DNA from: Leptasterias polaris
Lineage: Eukaryota; Echinodermata; Asteroidea; Forcipulatida; Asteriidae
Direction of reading: 5' to 3'
Assembly: GCA_037783415.1 (NCBI GenBank)
Contig: JAZGTN010000016.1
Location: forward strand, 803,001-867,000
Length of the DNA: 64,000 nt
Positions 1 to 11,288 of the stretch are shown here, piece after piece (within the stretch, counting starts at the first letter, position 1; each line of letters opens with the position of its first letter). A model generated the notes under the pieces. That model did not search any database. It worked only from the letters and a program-made list of their open reading frames with translations, and was not told where the DNA came from. Position numbers and translations under genes: made by a program.

Positions 1-1595
1 TTTTGTACCTTGCAGAAATGCCTAAAATACCACAACTTTTTGCATTTGCAATTGCAACTAACCAGTGGAGCCTTACATGTTTCTAAGTTTTGGTCAAATG
101 AGAGGAGACTCTTTGCTCGGCAAGTCAAACCACAAAAAATGTATCTAGGGACTGTTAACATCGCGCGCAGAGAGGTAAAAGATTTGCCTCGATTTCAGGG
201 ACGCCCTGAATACAGGGCGTCCTACGATATATAAATAAAATAGATGGATATTCTTTGCTCTAGTCTACATGTAGTCTATGTTTATGTATGTATGACTATG
301 AGTCTATGACGAATACAATCACGACAGTCTGTCACATTTATCACTGTCACTTTGTCAGTGTCATCAGTGCATGGAGGTAGCAACTGGTAAGAAATAGATG
401 GTCATGGAACTTAAAGTGTGACAGCTAGCTGACACACTGTCTACTGAGTCTGTGTGTGTGGTCAGTACGGTCTGCAGCCTGAACACTTCTCTCTATCAAT
501 CATGGTTTTTCTCTATGTCTGACGGATGGGCCTTCCTTCGTTCGAATCGAAGTTTCATTTTTCCCCTTCAAAAACACAAAATTATAGTAAGTTTATAATT
601 TATACTTACCTATTAAAGCGCCCAAGCTGTATCACTAGGAAAGTAACAGTCGCAAGGTTCTCATGAACATGCTGAACAGCTCTTCAATACTCTGTCTCTA
701 GCTATGTTTTGTTTGTTGATCGTGAAATTATCACTCTTTACATTCAGTACAGCAGCAACAGAGCTCAGAGCAATGTTTGTGTAAAATGAACTGTCTGCGT
801 AAATCTGTCCATCTCTTTACACCATGCCGAGGCCGAAATCAGACTTCATTGATCCAAGGAAGATAGAGGGCGCCCTGTACAATTTCAGTGCTGCTTCTTA
901 GGGTGCACCACACTATAGACTCCCGTAGGAACCATGCTAAATATTCAAAAATACTCACAAAATCGCGCCTCTCAGCCTCTTGAAAACCAATAATATACTA
1001 ATTTGCCACTTTGTAGAGCGTGCCTATCAGTATATAATAACTGTGATAAATTCCCTTAGTCCAAGGGCATTAGACCATTATGTCAAAACCTGGATATAGC
1101 TCATAACAAGCTGATTTTTTCAGGATAGGTCCAGGAATGTGCCTAGAGAATGACATACTAAAAGTCCCCAAAAATCCCCCTGGAGCTTTTTCCGAAAACC
1201 AAGATGGCGTCCAAAATGGCCGCCATTTTCAAACCTTATCATAACTATGCAACCAGACATGCTATAAATACAAACAAAGTGTTGAATTATATGTTTTGAG
1301 GCAATTTGTGCCAATATCAGTGTGGATGTCATAATATCGAGTACCATTGATTATACCTACCAGAAGAGGATTTTCGTCTGTAGAGCGCCTGTGGTGTACA
1401 CATAATTAGATGGTGTTGTATTGGATTGCACAGACAGTCTCAGAATCCAAGGTGCTAGCGGAAAACCAGTAAGTAAAGATCTATTTACATACTGTTTTAT
1501 GTGCACAAAAACATAACGTGGCCTTGGCAAGGCGTGGAGCTTTAGTTAGTTAGATATTACATTTTTTTAAATATTTTAAATTTTTTTAAAATGAG
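1..1595. other. non-coding sequence, no gene seen
   Basis: No open frame here has domain character or plausible exon structure. Around 1150-1250 there is a stretch with AAGATGGCG and GGCCGCCATTTT motifs, of a kind often found in dispersed repeats. Nothing else was recognised. Confidence 0.5.
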
Positions 1596-1599
1596 ATAT

Positions 1600-1950
1600 C
1601 GCCCAACTCACAAGGCCACGGACGGCCACTCAAGGTGAGGGCTACACATAACTGATTTGGGCTATCGACCCAAATCAATTGACACCAGGGGCACGTTGCG
1701 TCCTACTCCTGGGGCTGAAACAGGGTTACCCCCTTCACAGTCCTTAAGAATGTAGGCATGGGTATCATCCACTAGGAGCCTGTCTGGTAGAGCAGAATGC
1801 ACTACCTTCCCAACTTTTTCGAAGCAATTATGGTTAAGTGCCTTGCTCAGGGGCACAAGTGTCATGACCGGGTATCGAACCCACACTCTGCTGCTGAAAA
1901 CACCAGAGCTTAGGTCCGGTGACCTAGACCGCTCGGCCACGACACGCCAT
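1600..1950 (-). mobile_element. tRNA-derived SINE, minus orientation
   Basis: Read on the minus strand, it starts near 1950 with a tRNA-like head. An A-box-like TGGCCGAGCGG is followed by a B-box-like GGGTTCGATACCC at about 1869-1882. Both match the internal RNA polymerase III promoter boxes of tRNAs. The remaining 250 bp or so is a tRNA-unrelated body ending near 1600. The head resembles a tRNA-Leu type with a long variable arm, but no clean cloverleaf remains, so this is a retroposon and not a tRNA gene. Related heads occur at 51.1 and 53.5 kb. Confidence 0.6.
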
Positions 1951-2829
1951 GGAACGTTGTTTTGAATGTTGGCAATAAAGTTACATTTTTGTGTACATCG
2001 AGGTACAGATATAATTATAATGTCAAACCAGAGAAGTAGCAATGACAATAACAATTTACACGGAAGTTGAATTAATAATCACAAAACAGGACAACATTTA
2101 GCCAAGGGTGAAGCAAAAGCTTTTGTTCCCGTACCTACGGACAGACAAACAACGAACCACCAACAGACTTCTACATCACTGAAGACTAACATAATACATG
2201 TACTGAACAGCCAGTATTTCCAAAGTGAACTAATGTGAACTACAACTTTTTCATGAAATTGAAGATTTCGCTGAAACGTATTTTTTTGCTAAATTTCCGG
2301 AAATAATGATCAAATCTCAGCACATTTGAATAAGTGGAGTAATATGTTGCTATTTTAGAAGCACATCCTGTCAGATTAAACAAATTTGTGTATAAAAACT
2401 GCAATAAAAACAAGGAAGCTTTGTGAAAACTTTATTCCTTTTTAAAATACAAATTCATTGCGGATACATTTTGACGCACGTGCTCGTCTCTTTTGTTGGA
2501 CCCGTTTTTTCTTTTGTGTGAAACATTTTGATTGACCGAAAATGTCCAGTGAAACATAATGAAACAACTATCGCTCGCTCACTTGGTCAAAAGTAAAAGT
2601 TATTCAGTAAGTTTGAGGTATTTTTATATCCTTGTATGATGTAGCTCCCTATTGCCAGACATTGCTTACCACCAAGTTGGGGCCCTCGGTCAAAGGTGAA
2701 TAAAATAATCAACATGTACATGTACATTGTATTCAGTTTCTGAGTTCCTAATTCGACATCAAACTGCCTTTGAACTATGATTAAGTTTGATTGATAGAAA
2801 CAACGAGCGAGATAACAATATCCAAAATG
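1951..2829. other. non-coding sequence, nothing recognised
   Basis: AT-rich sequence without a supportable gene or repeat boundary. Confidence 0.4.
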
Positions 2830-3125
2830 ACCAGACAAGTATGGGATATTATCCATGATTTGTAGAGGGCATGGGATAATAATATCCATGATTTGTAGAG
2901 GGCCATGTGAGATAACTTTATCCAAGTTGGTCAGCCAAGTATGGGATAATAATATCCATGATTTGTAGAGGGCCATGTGAGATAACTTTATCCAAGTTGG
3001 TCAGCCAAGTATGGGATAATAATATCTATGATTTGTAGAGGGCCATAATGTCAGCCAAGTATGGGATAATAGTATCCCATGATTTCTAAAGGGCCATGTA
3101 AGATAACATTATCCAAGTTAGTCAG
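2830..3125. repeat. about 70-bp tandem repeat
   Basis: Four imperfect copies of a unit containing TATGGGATAATAATATCC and GATTTGTAGAGGGCCATG begin near 2869, 2941, 3011 and 3061. The two central copies are nearly identical. The copy at 3011 is shortened by about 20 bp, and the flanking copies are diverged. The minus-strand ORF across it simply translates the repeat. Confidence 0.8.
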
Positions 3126-4280
3126 TTGAACCATGGAGGAAAACACTTTCCATGGTTGAACATAGTGTTATTGTATGACATTTAGATGTCCATTGTCTAA
3201 GTTGGGTAGTCCAGTGGGTCAAGTGGCTTTGAGGAGAACTAAATTTGATTAAGAAATAGAACACTTCACATCTTAGTTGTATTCAAATAATAGCATAATT
3301 CTTGTGCATTTATTCATTTCCTTGTTTAAATAAGAAGTTACAAACTGTCATTGATTAACTGAACTGCAGCCCATAGTATCCCTCAGGTAGTTTGTAAGTT
3401 CAAACATGGATGTTGTTCCTTTGAAAACAGAAAACAAAAAAGTCTTGAAATTTTTTGAAGTAGCCAAAATACAATTGAGGCATTGTTAGATTTGAAAAAA
3501 AATATTACACCTTGTTAAATAAACACACCTTTCTAATGTATTTGTACAAAAAGACAAATGGTGTCACTTTTCATTAGCTTTACACTAACAGAAGTTAACA
3601 CACTATTTAAATCAACAAATTAGTCTTGACTGGTAACATTGAAATGGATAACATATCAAACCCAAGTACATTGTCTTAGTACCTAGGTACTAAAACAAAA
3701 CATCGTCCGGAAATCATGCCATAACTTTTCCTTCCTTACTAAACTAAATTAAGGAATAATTGTGCTTTAATTCTTTCTGCAAAATAAAAAAAAGACGTAT
3801 TCACTGCGACTATTCCAATATTATGTATAGAACCACGTTGGACAAGGCAATTTCTAAACAATGATGTTCTGTTGAAACGGACATAAATATTGTTCTTGCG
3901 GGTACTTCAAGTATAGGCTATCATAAGAATGGATATTTGAAGTAAATGTAAAAAAAAAGAGTTAAAACAAGAAGGTAATGCATTATGGTTGTATTTATAC
4001 ATAAATTTAGCTTAATTAAGGTAATAAGGTCATTGAAGTTTAAATTGTTCCAAAAATGGAGCTTGAATGATTGCGATAACCAGCATTAGAAATGATGTGA
4101 ACAGCCCGCTTTTGTGAAGTAAAACATATTAGTCTCTAACTAAGAGTTGAAGAACCACCCCATATGAGAATGCAATAGTTAAGGGTGCGTTCGAAAAGCT
4201 TCCCGACATTCGATCACCTTCCTTCAAATTGCCAGTTGTAGACTGCCATAATTGCATTTTATACGTATATTATAGACCTA
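3126..4280. other. non-coding sequence, nothing recognised
   Basis: AT-rich sequence with short A runs. No gene or clear repeat structure was seen. Confidence 0.4.
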
Positions 4281-4439
4281 GGCCCTTTTCCAAACCTCGG
4301 CTTGGGCTCCGGCTCCGGCTTGGGCTCCGTTATTTATTTTTTTGCTACAGCGTGCATTTGTACGCGGTAGTTCGAACATCAGACGGAGCCTGGAGCCGGA
4401 GCCGGAGCCGGAGCCCAAGCCGAGGTTTGGAAAAGGGCC
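4281..4439. repeat. GC-rich foldback (hairpin) element
   Basis: The left arm starts GGCCCTTTTCCAAACCTCGG at 4281. The right arm ends with the complementary CCGAGGTTTGGAAAAGGGCC at 4439. Between them each arm carries short CCGGCT/AGCCGG repeats, and about 55 bp of unrelated sequence forms the loop. It looks like a small non-autonomous inverted-repeat element. An ORF running through it is a by-product. Confidence 0.75.
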
Positions 4440-4867
4440 CATGTACCAGCTGCATGTTACCTGTGACCTGTGACATCACATGTTTACAAAAAAGCCACAG
4501 AGCCTGGACTTCCTGCATGCATTGTTTTATTAATTAAGCAGCTCAATGGAAGAAAACAATAAATCTGATGTTTTATGGAGATTGCACTGTCTGATTTTTC
4601 TCAACTTTTTATATAAAGAAAGAGGGGACATCTCAAAAGGTGTACAGCTGTTACTTTTGTAACTCTTGAATTTATGTGACAATTATGACACAAAATGTAA
4701 ATTTTCCCATAATGGCCTGTGTAGTATCTTGCCTGTCAGGAAATGCATTCAGAATGTATAAGGTCGCTTTTTTGTAAACAAAGGTAACATGGTCTATTAA
4801 CATGCCTTCAATATTTCTTTAAATACCATTGCAGGTCTACGTTTGATTTCAGTGAGTGGGTTTCATC

Positions 4868-7016
4868 ATGGGCAACAAAGTGAAAGGTCCTCTAGCGGCA
4901 GAATGTTGTCCATGGGGGTTTGTCATAGCCTGCGCTTCGTTTGTTAATGTTCATCTTCTGGCAACTTTCGTGTGCCGCTGCGCAGGAGTTCTCTTTTGGA
5001 GTTATCAGAATTAATTTCAGATTACTACGGCACCGTACAGACAGGGGCTATATCGAGCATCATGATAACTATAAACCATGTTGGGAGTAAGTAGTTTTAA
5101 ATATATGAATTATCGGTTACTCCGTAATTTAAATTGTCAATTTATTTACTATAGTGCTGTCACCTATGCTGAATACGAAGTGTGGACACGAGAACCCACA
5201 GTGGTTTGTTTACAGTTTTGAAATAATATAATATGTTTTTGTTTGTTAAGGGCACAGAACAAAGAAATGTCCACTGAGTGAATGCAACACAGAGATGCGT
5301 GTGTTTCATAGTCTTGGTTCGAGACACTCCTGCCCGCCTTTGACTAATAGGTTCTGTCAGTTAAAACGCGCACCTTTGGTACGGGTCTTCAAACAGGCTG
5401 GTGGAGCCTAGCCGGAGTCGAATCCTAAAGCCGTGTAATCGAAAACGACTGTAGTTCTTCTGACAGCGGTTTTTCTTGAGGTAGCGCCCTCTGTCGGCGA
5501 TGCATCGTGATCATGTACAGTTAATAATTGCTGATGTTCATCACATTTGTGACTTTACGTTATCAGAGGCAACATTTATAGGCATTTGCAAAAATAACCA
5601 TAGGTGATATCGCACAAAAAATACTTTTTTCTAAGCGATTTTGTTAATAGCGATGAGTGTCCATTTCAGGTGTTATTGGTGGTTGTTATCGCATTGACAC
5701 TGAACTAAAAGCTGAAAAGCACATGTCAAAACGAAGGGGGAATCAATTTATTGTTGCAAGCAAATTACATACGGTTGCATCTGCTGCAAGATTCTTATCG
5801 ACTGTGTTTGATATTTTGTACGCAGTTGGTAGCTTTCGTCACAACTGTTTTCTCCTTTATATCGTTCACTTTGGAACGACGTTGGGTATGTCGGAGCAGG
5901 ATTCATCTTTTCTTGTAAGTGTCTGCGGAATCGGAGGGATGTTGGACGTCTTCTTTGTGGAATCATCAATAAGTCATCTACCAATTGTCCATGTTTATCA
6001 ATGTTGCAATGTCTTGCTGTTGCAACTTGGCACAGGGAACCTATTCGTCTCGGCAGCCATCTTTGGATGCAACTACGGAATACAGTACACGATCTGGAGG
6101 GTGATGGTGCTGGAGATTGTGGGAGTGGATAACATAGGGTCTGCTTTGGGAATCTACTCCGGCGCTGGAATTCCACTGACTGCAACCGGCCCAATTCTAT
6201 CAGGTAGGCCTGCATTCATACATTGTCAAGAAGTGCGCTTCAGGCACGGAATTACACGGAGGCCACTGTGATACCATGGCCTCTGTTGCCCCATTTGCCC
6301 CAGTTGCCCCAGTTGCCCTGGCTGACCTGTTACTCTTTACAAAACGAAATTAGCCTTGACCTCTTCTAGATGAAATTCTAGGCCTGGTGATTATGCCCAT
6401 TGTTAAATTATACATAATTCAGACTGTACAGCTCACAGTCCAATCCGGAGAACGCAGACCTTGATTTCAGGTGGCTCAAATAAAGCATAGACCACTTTTT
6501 ATTACATGACTATAATTAATTAATTTTCCTACCGCCTTCTGATCTGAACAACTATGTTTTTAATTTGACCCAATTCTGTGTGCCGTTGTGGTAGGAGATT
6601 CTGGTCTCCTTCCCAGAGTTTTTGTCCCTCCATACGGCGAACTGTGTACAAACTTCTTTTGGTAGCGCCCTCTTTTGAATCCATCTCCTTCAGCCCATAT
6701 TAATTTCCCATTATGGGGGACAGAATCTCCGTATATTTTCCTTTATTTTGGTATGATGGTAACTTATTACATGAAAAATAACCAGCCCCAAAATCGATAC
6801 CTTACTACTTTGTATGTTCTTTTCCTTTTTAATATAGGCGCCCTCTACGATGCCATAGGAAGTTACTCAGCTCTCTTCTACGTCTTTGCAGGGTTATATT
6901 TCCTTGTATTTCTAGCCTTGTTCTTGGCGCCAGTTTTGAGGAGGATTAAACCTGGTGTTTCAAGGAAGAAAATGCAAACAAATCTACGTGTCTACGTGAG
7001 GACATTTTGCACATGA
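4868..7016 (+). pseudogene. MCT-a: decayed SLC16/monocarboxylate-transporter-like gene
   Basis: Three pieces match MCT-b downstream. Exon 1 (4868-5086) begins MGNKVKGPLAAECCPWGF. It has an in-frame TAA at 5012-5014 where MCT-b has GAG, then an apparent 5-bp insertion near 5032 that shifts the frame, and ends at A|GTAAGT. A second piece (5670-6203) opens with the start of exon 2 (SVIGG against SIFGG). After about 16 codons it moves directly into the TM7-TM11 part of exon 3, so most of exon 2, the next intron and the first half of exon 3 are gone. The last exon (6838-7016) encodes TM12 and a short tail. The conserved TM8 arginine (GRLL in MCT-b) is missing (DVFF). A 5' UTR acceptor (TTGCAG) lies at about 4834. 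A transcript from 5670 could still encode half a transporter, but I call it dead. Confidence 0.85.
6594..6730. mobile_element. 137-bp MITE in the last intron of MCT-a
   Basis: The ends are GGAGATTCTG and CAGAATCTCC, an exact 10-bp inverted repeat, flanked on both sides by GTA. The body contains TAGCGCCCTCTTTTGAATC. Related copies lie at 61399-61514 (same orientation) and 63777-63909 (opposite orientation), so this is a dispersed family. The last of these lies close to MCT-c. Confidence 0.75.
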
Positions 7017-7353
7017 CGTCATTTGAGTAGGGCGCCCCCGGCTGGAGGTCAAAACGCCTAGGCATATGAATCTGTGTGTTTTCATGGTTTCATAGTTGGT
7101 TTACCTCTAACATTGTTTGCACACCACACATTAAGCACAACACATGACCAATGGATTTCTGGCCTAAGATGGCGGCTGGATAACGTCAATGCATAAGTTC
7201 TATAGACCTCTTTATTGCAACGTCACAGCCCGAGTTTTTGCCAACCAAGGTTGGAATACCATGGGAAGCCATCAATGCAAAGCACAAACAGATAGGCACA
7301 GTTTGTAACAACGTTACACTTATATTCAAAAATGTATAGTGTTGAATTTGTCC
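7017..7353. repeat. non-coding stretch with a dispersed repeat
   Basis: Sequence at about 7222-7290 (CGTCACAGCCCGAGTTTTTG and following) recurs in inverted orientation at about 60490-60560. No gene was seen. Confidence 0.5.
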
Positions 7354-7357
7354 TTAA

Positions 7358-7698
7358 AGGGTGTGTACAACATTGGTAAGAATGAAAATATAAATGTTCA
7401 CAGATTTGCACATAACTTACATGGTATAAAGATGGTCATGGTGGAAAATTTCCCTGGAAATAGTTTTGCTTGAAATGCCATAGTTTTTAGGAAATGAGTA
7501 AAATAATAGTCTTTATCCTGCAGGATAAATTCCGATGTTTGAAAAGAAGTTAAAACACATAAGGTTTTTTTTCACTGTTTTCTCATGACTCCGAAAACCG
7601 ATTTAGCTTAAACTTTCACAGGTTTGTTATTTCATGTATTTTAATGTTGGGTCACATCAAGTTTGGATACTTTGGCAATTACCAATGTTGTACACCCT
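7358..7698. mobile_element. 341-bp TTAA-flanked MITE
   Basis: Starts AGGGTGTGTACAACATTGGT and ends with the near-exact complement ACCAATGTTGTACACCCT. It is flanked by TTAA at 7354-7357 and 7699-7702. TTAA target duplications are typical of piggyBac-like and some other cut-and-paste transposons. No coding sequence is present, so it would be non-autonomous. Confidence 0.8.
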
Positions 7699-7702
7699 TT
7701 AA

Positions 7703-8180
7703 TAAGTGACTGTGTTAATGCTATTTTGTATTGTGTGCTATTGAATGGAAGAATAAATTCAGTTCAAGTGCAGAAGATCACTTTATATTTTAGACGTCAT
7801 CGTGTGGATTATTATTTTTGTGTGTGTATATTTTGGTGAATACTCGTCCTTTAACACGTGTATCTACATTATTTTTACTTTTAACCGAAACAATATACAT
7901 TGAATGTATTTTAGCTTGATAACTTTATATACATTTTGCAACGCAGATTATATTCTGTCGAAGCTGGCGAAATTTCGAGAAAAAATGAGTATTTTTACTG
8001 TTACTTTAAAGTAGATGTTCACAAGAGCTTACTTCAAATTGAATGCGATGATTACTGATAAGCCTTTACGAAACCATGGCTATGGCTTCAGAGGCTTGGA
8101 CTTGTGCTCCGTCAATAACTTTGAAGTTTGATGCATGGTTGTGCTTTAATAAGACGACTCGTCCGCCCAATATATCAAAA
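7703..8180. other. non-coding sequence, nothing recognised
   Basis: AT-rich sequence between the MITE and the first lectin-type upstream region. Confidence 0.4.
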
Positions 8181-8184
8181 TAAT

Positions 8185-8556
8185 GAACGTACGTTTCAAG
8201 CGATCTTCAGGTTGTAAGGGTATTGAGTTCTCGGCCAGTAAAAAAACAAACTGCACAGACAAAAATGTATTCCCTTCCCTCACCATCTATCCTATTTAAA
8301 ATCAGATTCCTTACCAAGAAAAGATTAAATTCAATCCAAGAGAGCCACAAATCCTTATCACGTCACTGCTGCATATTATTCATATTTTTCTTGAGTTTTT
8401 ATCGATTGTATTGTTCAGATGGGGGAGCTCGTGTGGCAGTTTCTCTTGTGGTCGTTTTGGTCATTTTATAATTCCGTTCTGTGAAGGTTATTCTTCACTT
8501 GTGTCTAATTTGTGATTATCTGGAGTGAGTGTAGTGTCTTCAGTAGTTGATCAGTA
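8185..8556 (+). promoter_or_regulatory. lectin upstream region, copy of the CTL-B promoter
   Basis: This stretch is repeated before CTL-B at 8928-9300. Shared pieces include GATGGGGGAGCTCGTG, TTATCGATTGT and GGAGTGAGTGTAGTGTCT. A TATA-like TTTATAAT sits about 90 bp before the ATG. It is the remains of the promoter and 5' UTR of the broken CTL-A. Confidence 0.5.
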
Positions 8557-8760
8557 ATGACGATGGCGAGCAAACTTCTGGGTGTTGTCGGTATATTTCT
8601 GGTAGTAAATTACGCTGCAGGTAGTGGACAGTGTGAGGCCCCCATCAGATAGGAGACCGCGATGCCTTCCAACTTGGAGCAGTGGCAAGGCAACTGCTCC
8701 GATGGAAACACACTTAATGTAGGTCCCTCTGAGAACGTGAAGTGCAATTAAGAAGAATGG
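8557..8760 (+). pseudogene. CTL-A: truncated C-type lectin pseudogene
   Basis: The reading frame begins MTMASKLLGVVGIFLVVNYA, the same signal peptide as CTL-B. It stops at TAG 8650-8652, just after the mature N-terminus. A short stretch matching the start of the lectin domain (AACTTGGAGCAGTGGCAAGG) follows out of frame, and homology then ends. No second exon follows before CTL-B. It retains the CTL-B type of upstream region, so it probably arose as a tandem partner of CTL-B. Confidence 0.8.
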
Positions 8761-8927
8761 CAATTAAGTCTAGCACTAGCTAGGCTAAATAAGACTACAG
8801 TATTGATTTTTATCTTTTGAAAACTAAATGCCGCTTTGAAGAAATGTTATATGTTGATTCATGTTTAATGCACTAATGTGTTTATAATAAGACGATTCGT
8901 TCGCTCGTTTTAGCAAAATAATTAATA

Positions 8928-9300
8928 TGTACGTTTTAAGCAACCTTCAGGTTACAAGGGTAAACCATCTGCCAGTGAACCAACTGAACAAACGCACATG
9001 TATTTCAATTCCCTCACCATCATTAAAAAGCCAGATTTATTTCATTACCTTAAGAATATTAAATACTGCGAGAAAAGATTCAATTAAGTCCAAAAATCAC
9101 GTCACTGCTTAATTTGCATATTCATATTTTTCTTGAGTTTTTATCGATTGTGTTGTTGAGATGGGGGAGCTCGTGAGGCAGTTTGTTTTGTGTTCGTGTT
9201 GGTCGTTTTATATAGGGCCTAGTGAAGGTTATACTTTGCTTGTGACTATTTGTTGATTTATCTGGAGTGAGTGTAGTGTCTCCAGTAGTTGGTCTGCAAA
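8928..9300 (+). promoter_or_regulatory. CTL-B promoter and 5' UTR, with TATA box
   Basis: A TATATA lies at 9209-9214, 87-92 bp before the ATG, which would put transcription start near 9240. The block GATGGGGGAGCTCGTGAGGC and the GGAGTGAGTGTAGTGTCTCC just before the ATG are shared with CTL-A. CTL-C, E, F and G have a different upstream sequence. Confidence 0.5.
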
Positions 9301-11288
9301 ATGTTGGCGAGCAAACTGCTGGGTGTTGTTGGTGTATTTATGATGGCAAACTACGCTGCCATAAATGGGCGGTGTTTGAAGGCCCCGGCCCACACCGAAG
9401 AGAAGGCCCCGGCCCCCACCGAAGAGAAACCGCCATGCCCCCCTACTTGGAGCCAGTGGCAAGACAAATGCTACAAGATGCATGATGCCGAAGTTACATG
9501 GGAAGAGGGCAAGCAGATTTGTGTTGGGTTGGGCGGTGTGATAGTTGTCCCTCAGACCGAGGACGAATTACAACACCTCATCAACATGTGCAGCTGCGAT
9601 GAGCTCTGGATTGGTTGCAACGACATTCAAACTGAAGGTTTGTATACAATTCTAGAAATGTTGTTCAATAGCTTTTTTATCATTTTATTTTGACAAGCCA
9701 TCAACAGAAGGACAAAATGCCATTTAGGGTGAGGACTATAAGGAAAATAACAACAAAGCTAAAATGAGAAAAAATATCTGTTCAGGTTCCTCTTGAACTG
9801 TGACAGAGTTGGTGGCAAAAAGTTCAGCGGGGTTGCCGTAAAATCAGTATATAGGCATAAATCTGTGTTCAAAACCAGGAATGGTGTTAACAATTATAAA
9901 GGGAACCCGCGACAGGCAATTGTTAAATTGAAAGTGGTTGGGTGCAGTTGTAGATATTGAAGTTCCAACCAATAGCTGGAATAGCAATAAGTATAGTTTC
10001 ATCAGCCGTTGAAGTTTACTTTCCGTTTGTGGTTAAAAATTAAAAAAAAAAAAAAAATAAGGAGACCACTATATCGTTGATAAAAGCGCGATGAAAGTTA
10101 TTTTATAGCACTACATCGACCTTGCTGCATTTCTGGTCACACCAGGGAATGATGCCCCGGGGTCGAGGGACACGTTATCGTCCAACGAACGAAATTACAA
10201 TTCTAGCCTTGATTTTGGAGAAATGAATAATATTAAGGGGAATTGCTTGCCTAAAATTTGGAAACATTTTAAGTCAAAGTAAAGAACTTTATCGAAATAA
10301 TATGACGATTTGATTCAATTGAAAACCTTCCTGATTACAGAGTCAATCACTTACCGATCCTCAAGAGATTATTTCCGTCTGGAATATTGTCAAAGTCGAA
10401 GAAATTGCATTTTCAAGACGACACAAATCATGATAATAAATCTTCTTTTATTTCGATTGCCACGATTGAAATAAACCACGATGAACGTGCACATAATCAA
10501 CGACTAATGGTAACCTTTGTTTGGTTTGTTTTTACTGAAACATGAACATCGACTTTGATCAAACTTACTGACTGGTTATATGGTGTTTTTAATGAAAACT
10601 CAGAGGGTGGAAACTTGAATCTATTCCTGAATAAAACCAAAGTGACTCATTTAAAGGGGCACTTTGCCTTGGATTGGACAATTGGGCTAAAAAGTCGTTT
10701 GAAAGCGTTCTTTAAAATATGAATTTGGTTGAAAAGATGTTTTAAATGTATAAATAATGATCCACACAAATAAATATGCCACAAAGAAGTGTTGTTTTCC
10801 TTTTACTTTGTGAACTAATACGTTCTGCCATTTTGTAGAACAAAATGTTCGACTCACGAAGTTCACGAAGTAAAAGGAAAACCACGCATTAATTTCGAGG
10901 CATTTTGAGTGGACCATTTTTGTATTCTACTTTTAAAACATCTTTCCGACCGTTTCATGACAAACGCTTTAAAAACACTTTTATGGCTCAAAGCACCAAG
11001 TTTAAGCCAACGTTTACAATTAATTTAAATACTATCCTGATCCAAAAGTTTAATGTAATGAGACGTTTTTATTTTAATTGACTCGAATCAGGTACCTGGG
11101 TGTGTTTGGATGGTCAAGGTACTACTGACGTGAATGACAAGAGATGGGCTGCTGGTCAGCCAAATGATCGCGACAGCAACGAAGATTGCGCCGCAAGCAA
11201 TATGCTTTTTTCATCAGGCTGGTACGACTGGGGTTGTGGTTATACATACAAGTTAATCTGTCAACGCCCCGTATCACCAGCACTGTGA
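9301..11288 (+). CDS. CTL-B: secreted C-type lectin, intact, two exons
   Basis: Exons are 9301-9637 and 11092-11288, joined in phase 1 (GAA G|GTTTGT ... ATCAG|GTACC), giving 177 aa. Residues 1 to about 22 form a signal peptide, so the product is secreted. Residues 26-45 are a Pro/Glu linker with a duplicated octad (KAPAHTEE, KAPAPTEE). Residues 46-172 form one complete C-type lectin domain: CPPTWSQW, DKCYKM, the helix segment EEGKQIC, WIGCNDIQTEG, then GQPND (134-138), NEDC (142-145), WYDWGC (156-161) and YKLIC. QPN lies where mannose binders have EPN and galactose binders QPD, and the usual WND is WYD. Calcium-dependent sugar binding is therefore plausible but its specificity is open. Extra cysteines (97, 99, 106, 117) could add disulfides. 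An immune or mucosal role is inferred only from the family. The start codon has A at -3 and is shared by the paralogues. Confidence 0.9.
10655..11023. mobile_element. foldback MITE in the CTL-B intron
   Basis: A TTAA at 10651-10654 is followed by AGGGGCACTTTGCCTTGG. The inner arms TTTTCCTTTTACTTTGTGAA and TTCACGAAGTAAAAGGAAAA are inverted repeats of each other. The outer right end is diverged. The same insertion sits in the CTL-C intron, so it predates that duplication. It belongs with 16497-16884, 24252-24968 and 35149-35514. Confidence 0.75.

Noticed and set aside
4229..4537. 102-aa ORF rich in leucine and arginine repeats
   Set aside because: It is the translation of the GC-rich foldback element at 4281-4439.
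5748..6215. 155-aa minus-strand ORF
   Set aside because: It is antisense to the MCT-a exon whose + strand translation clearly matches the transporter family.
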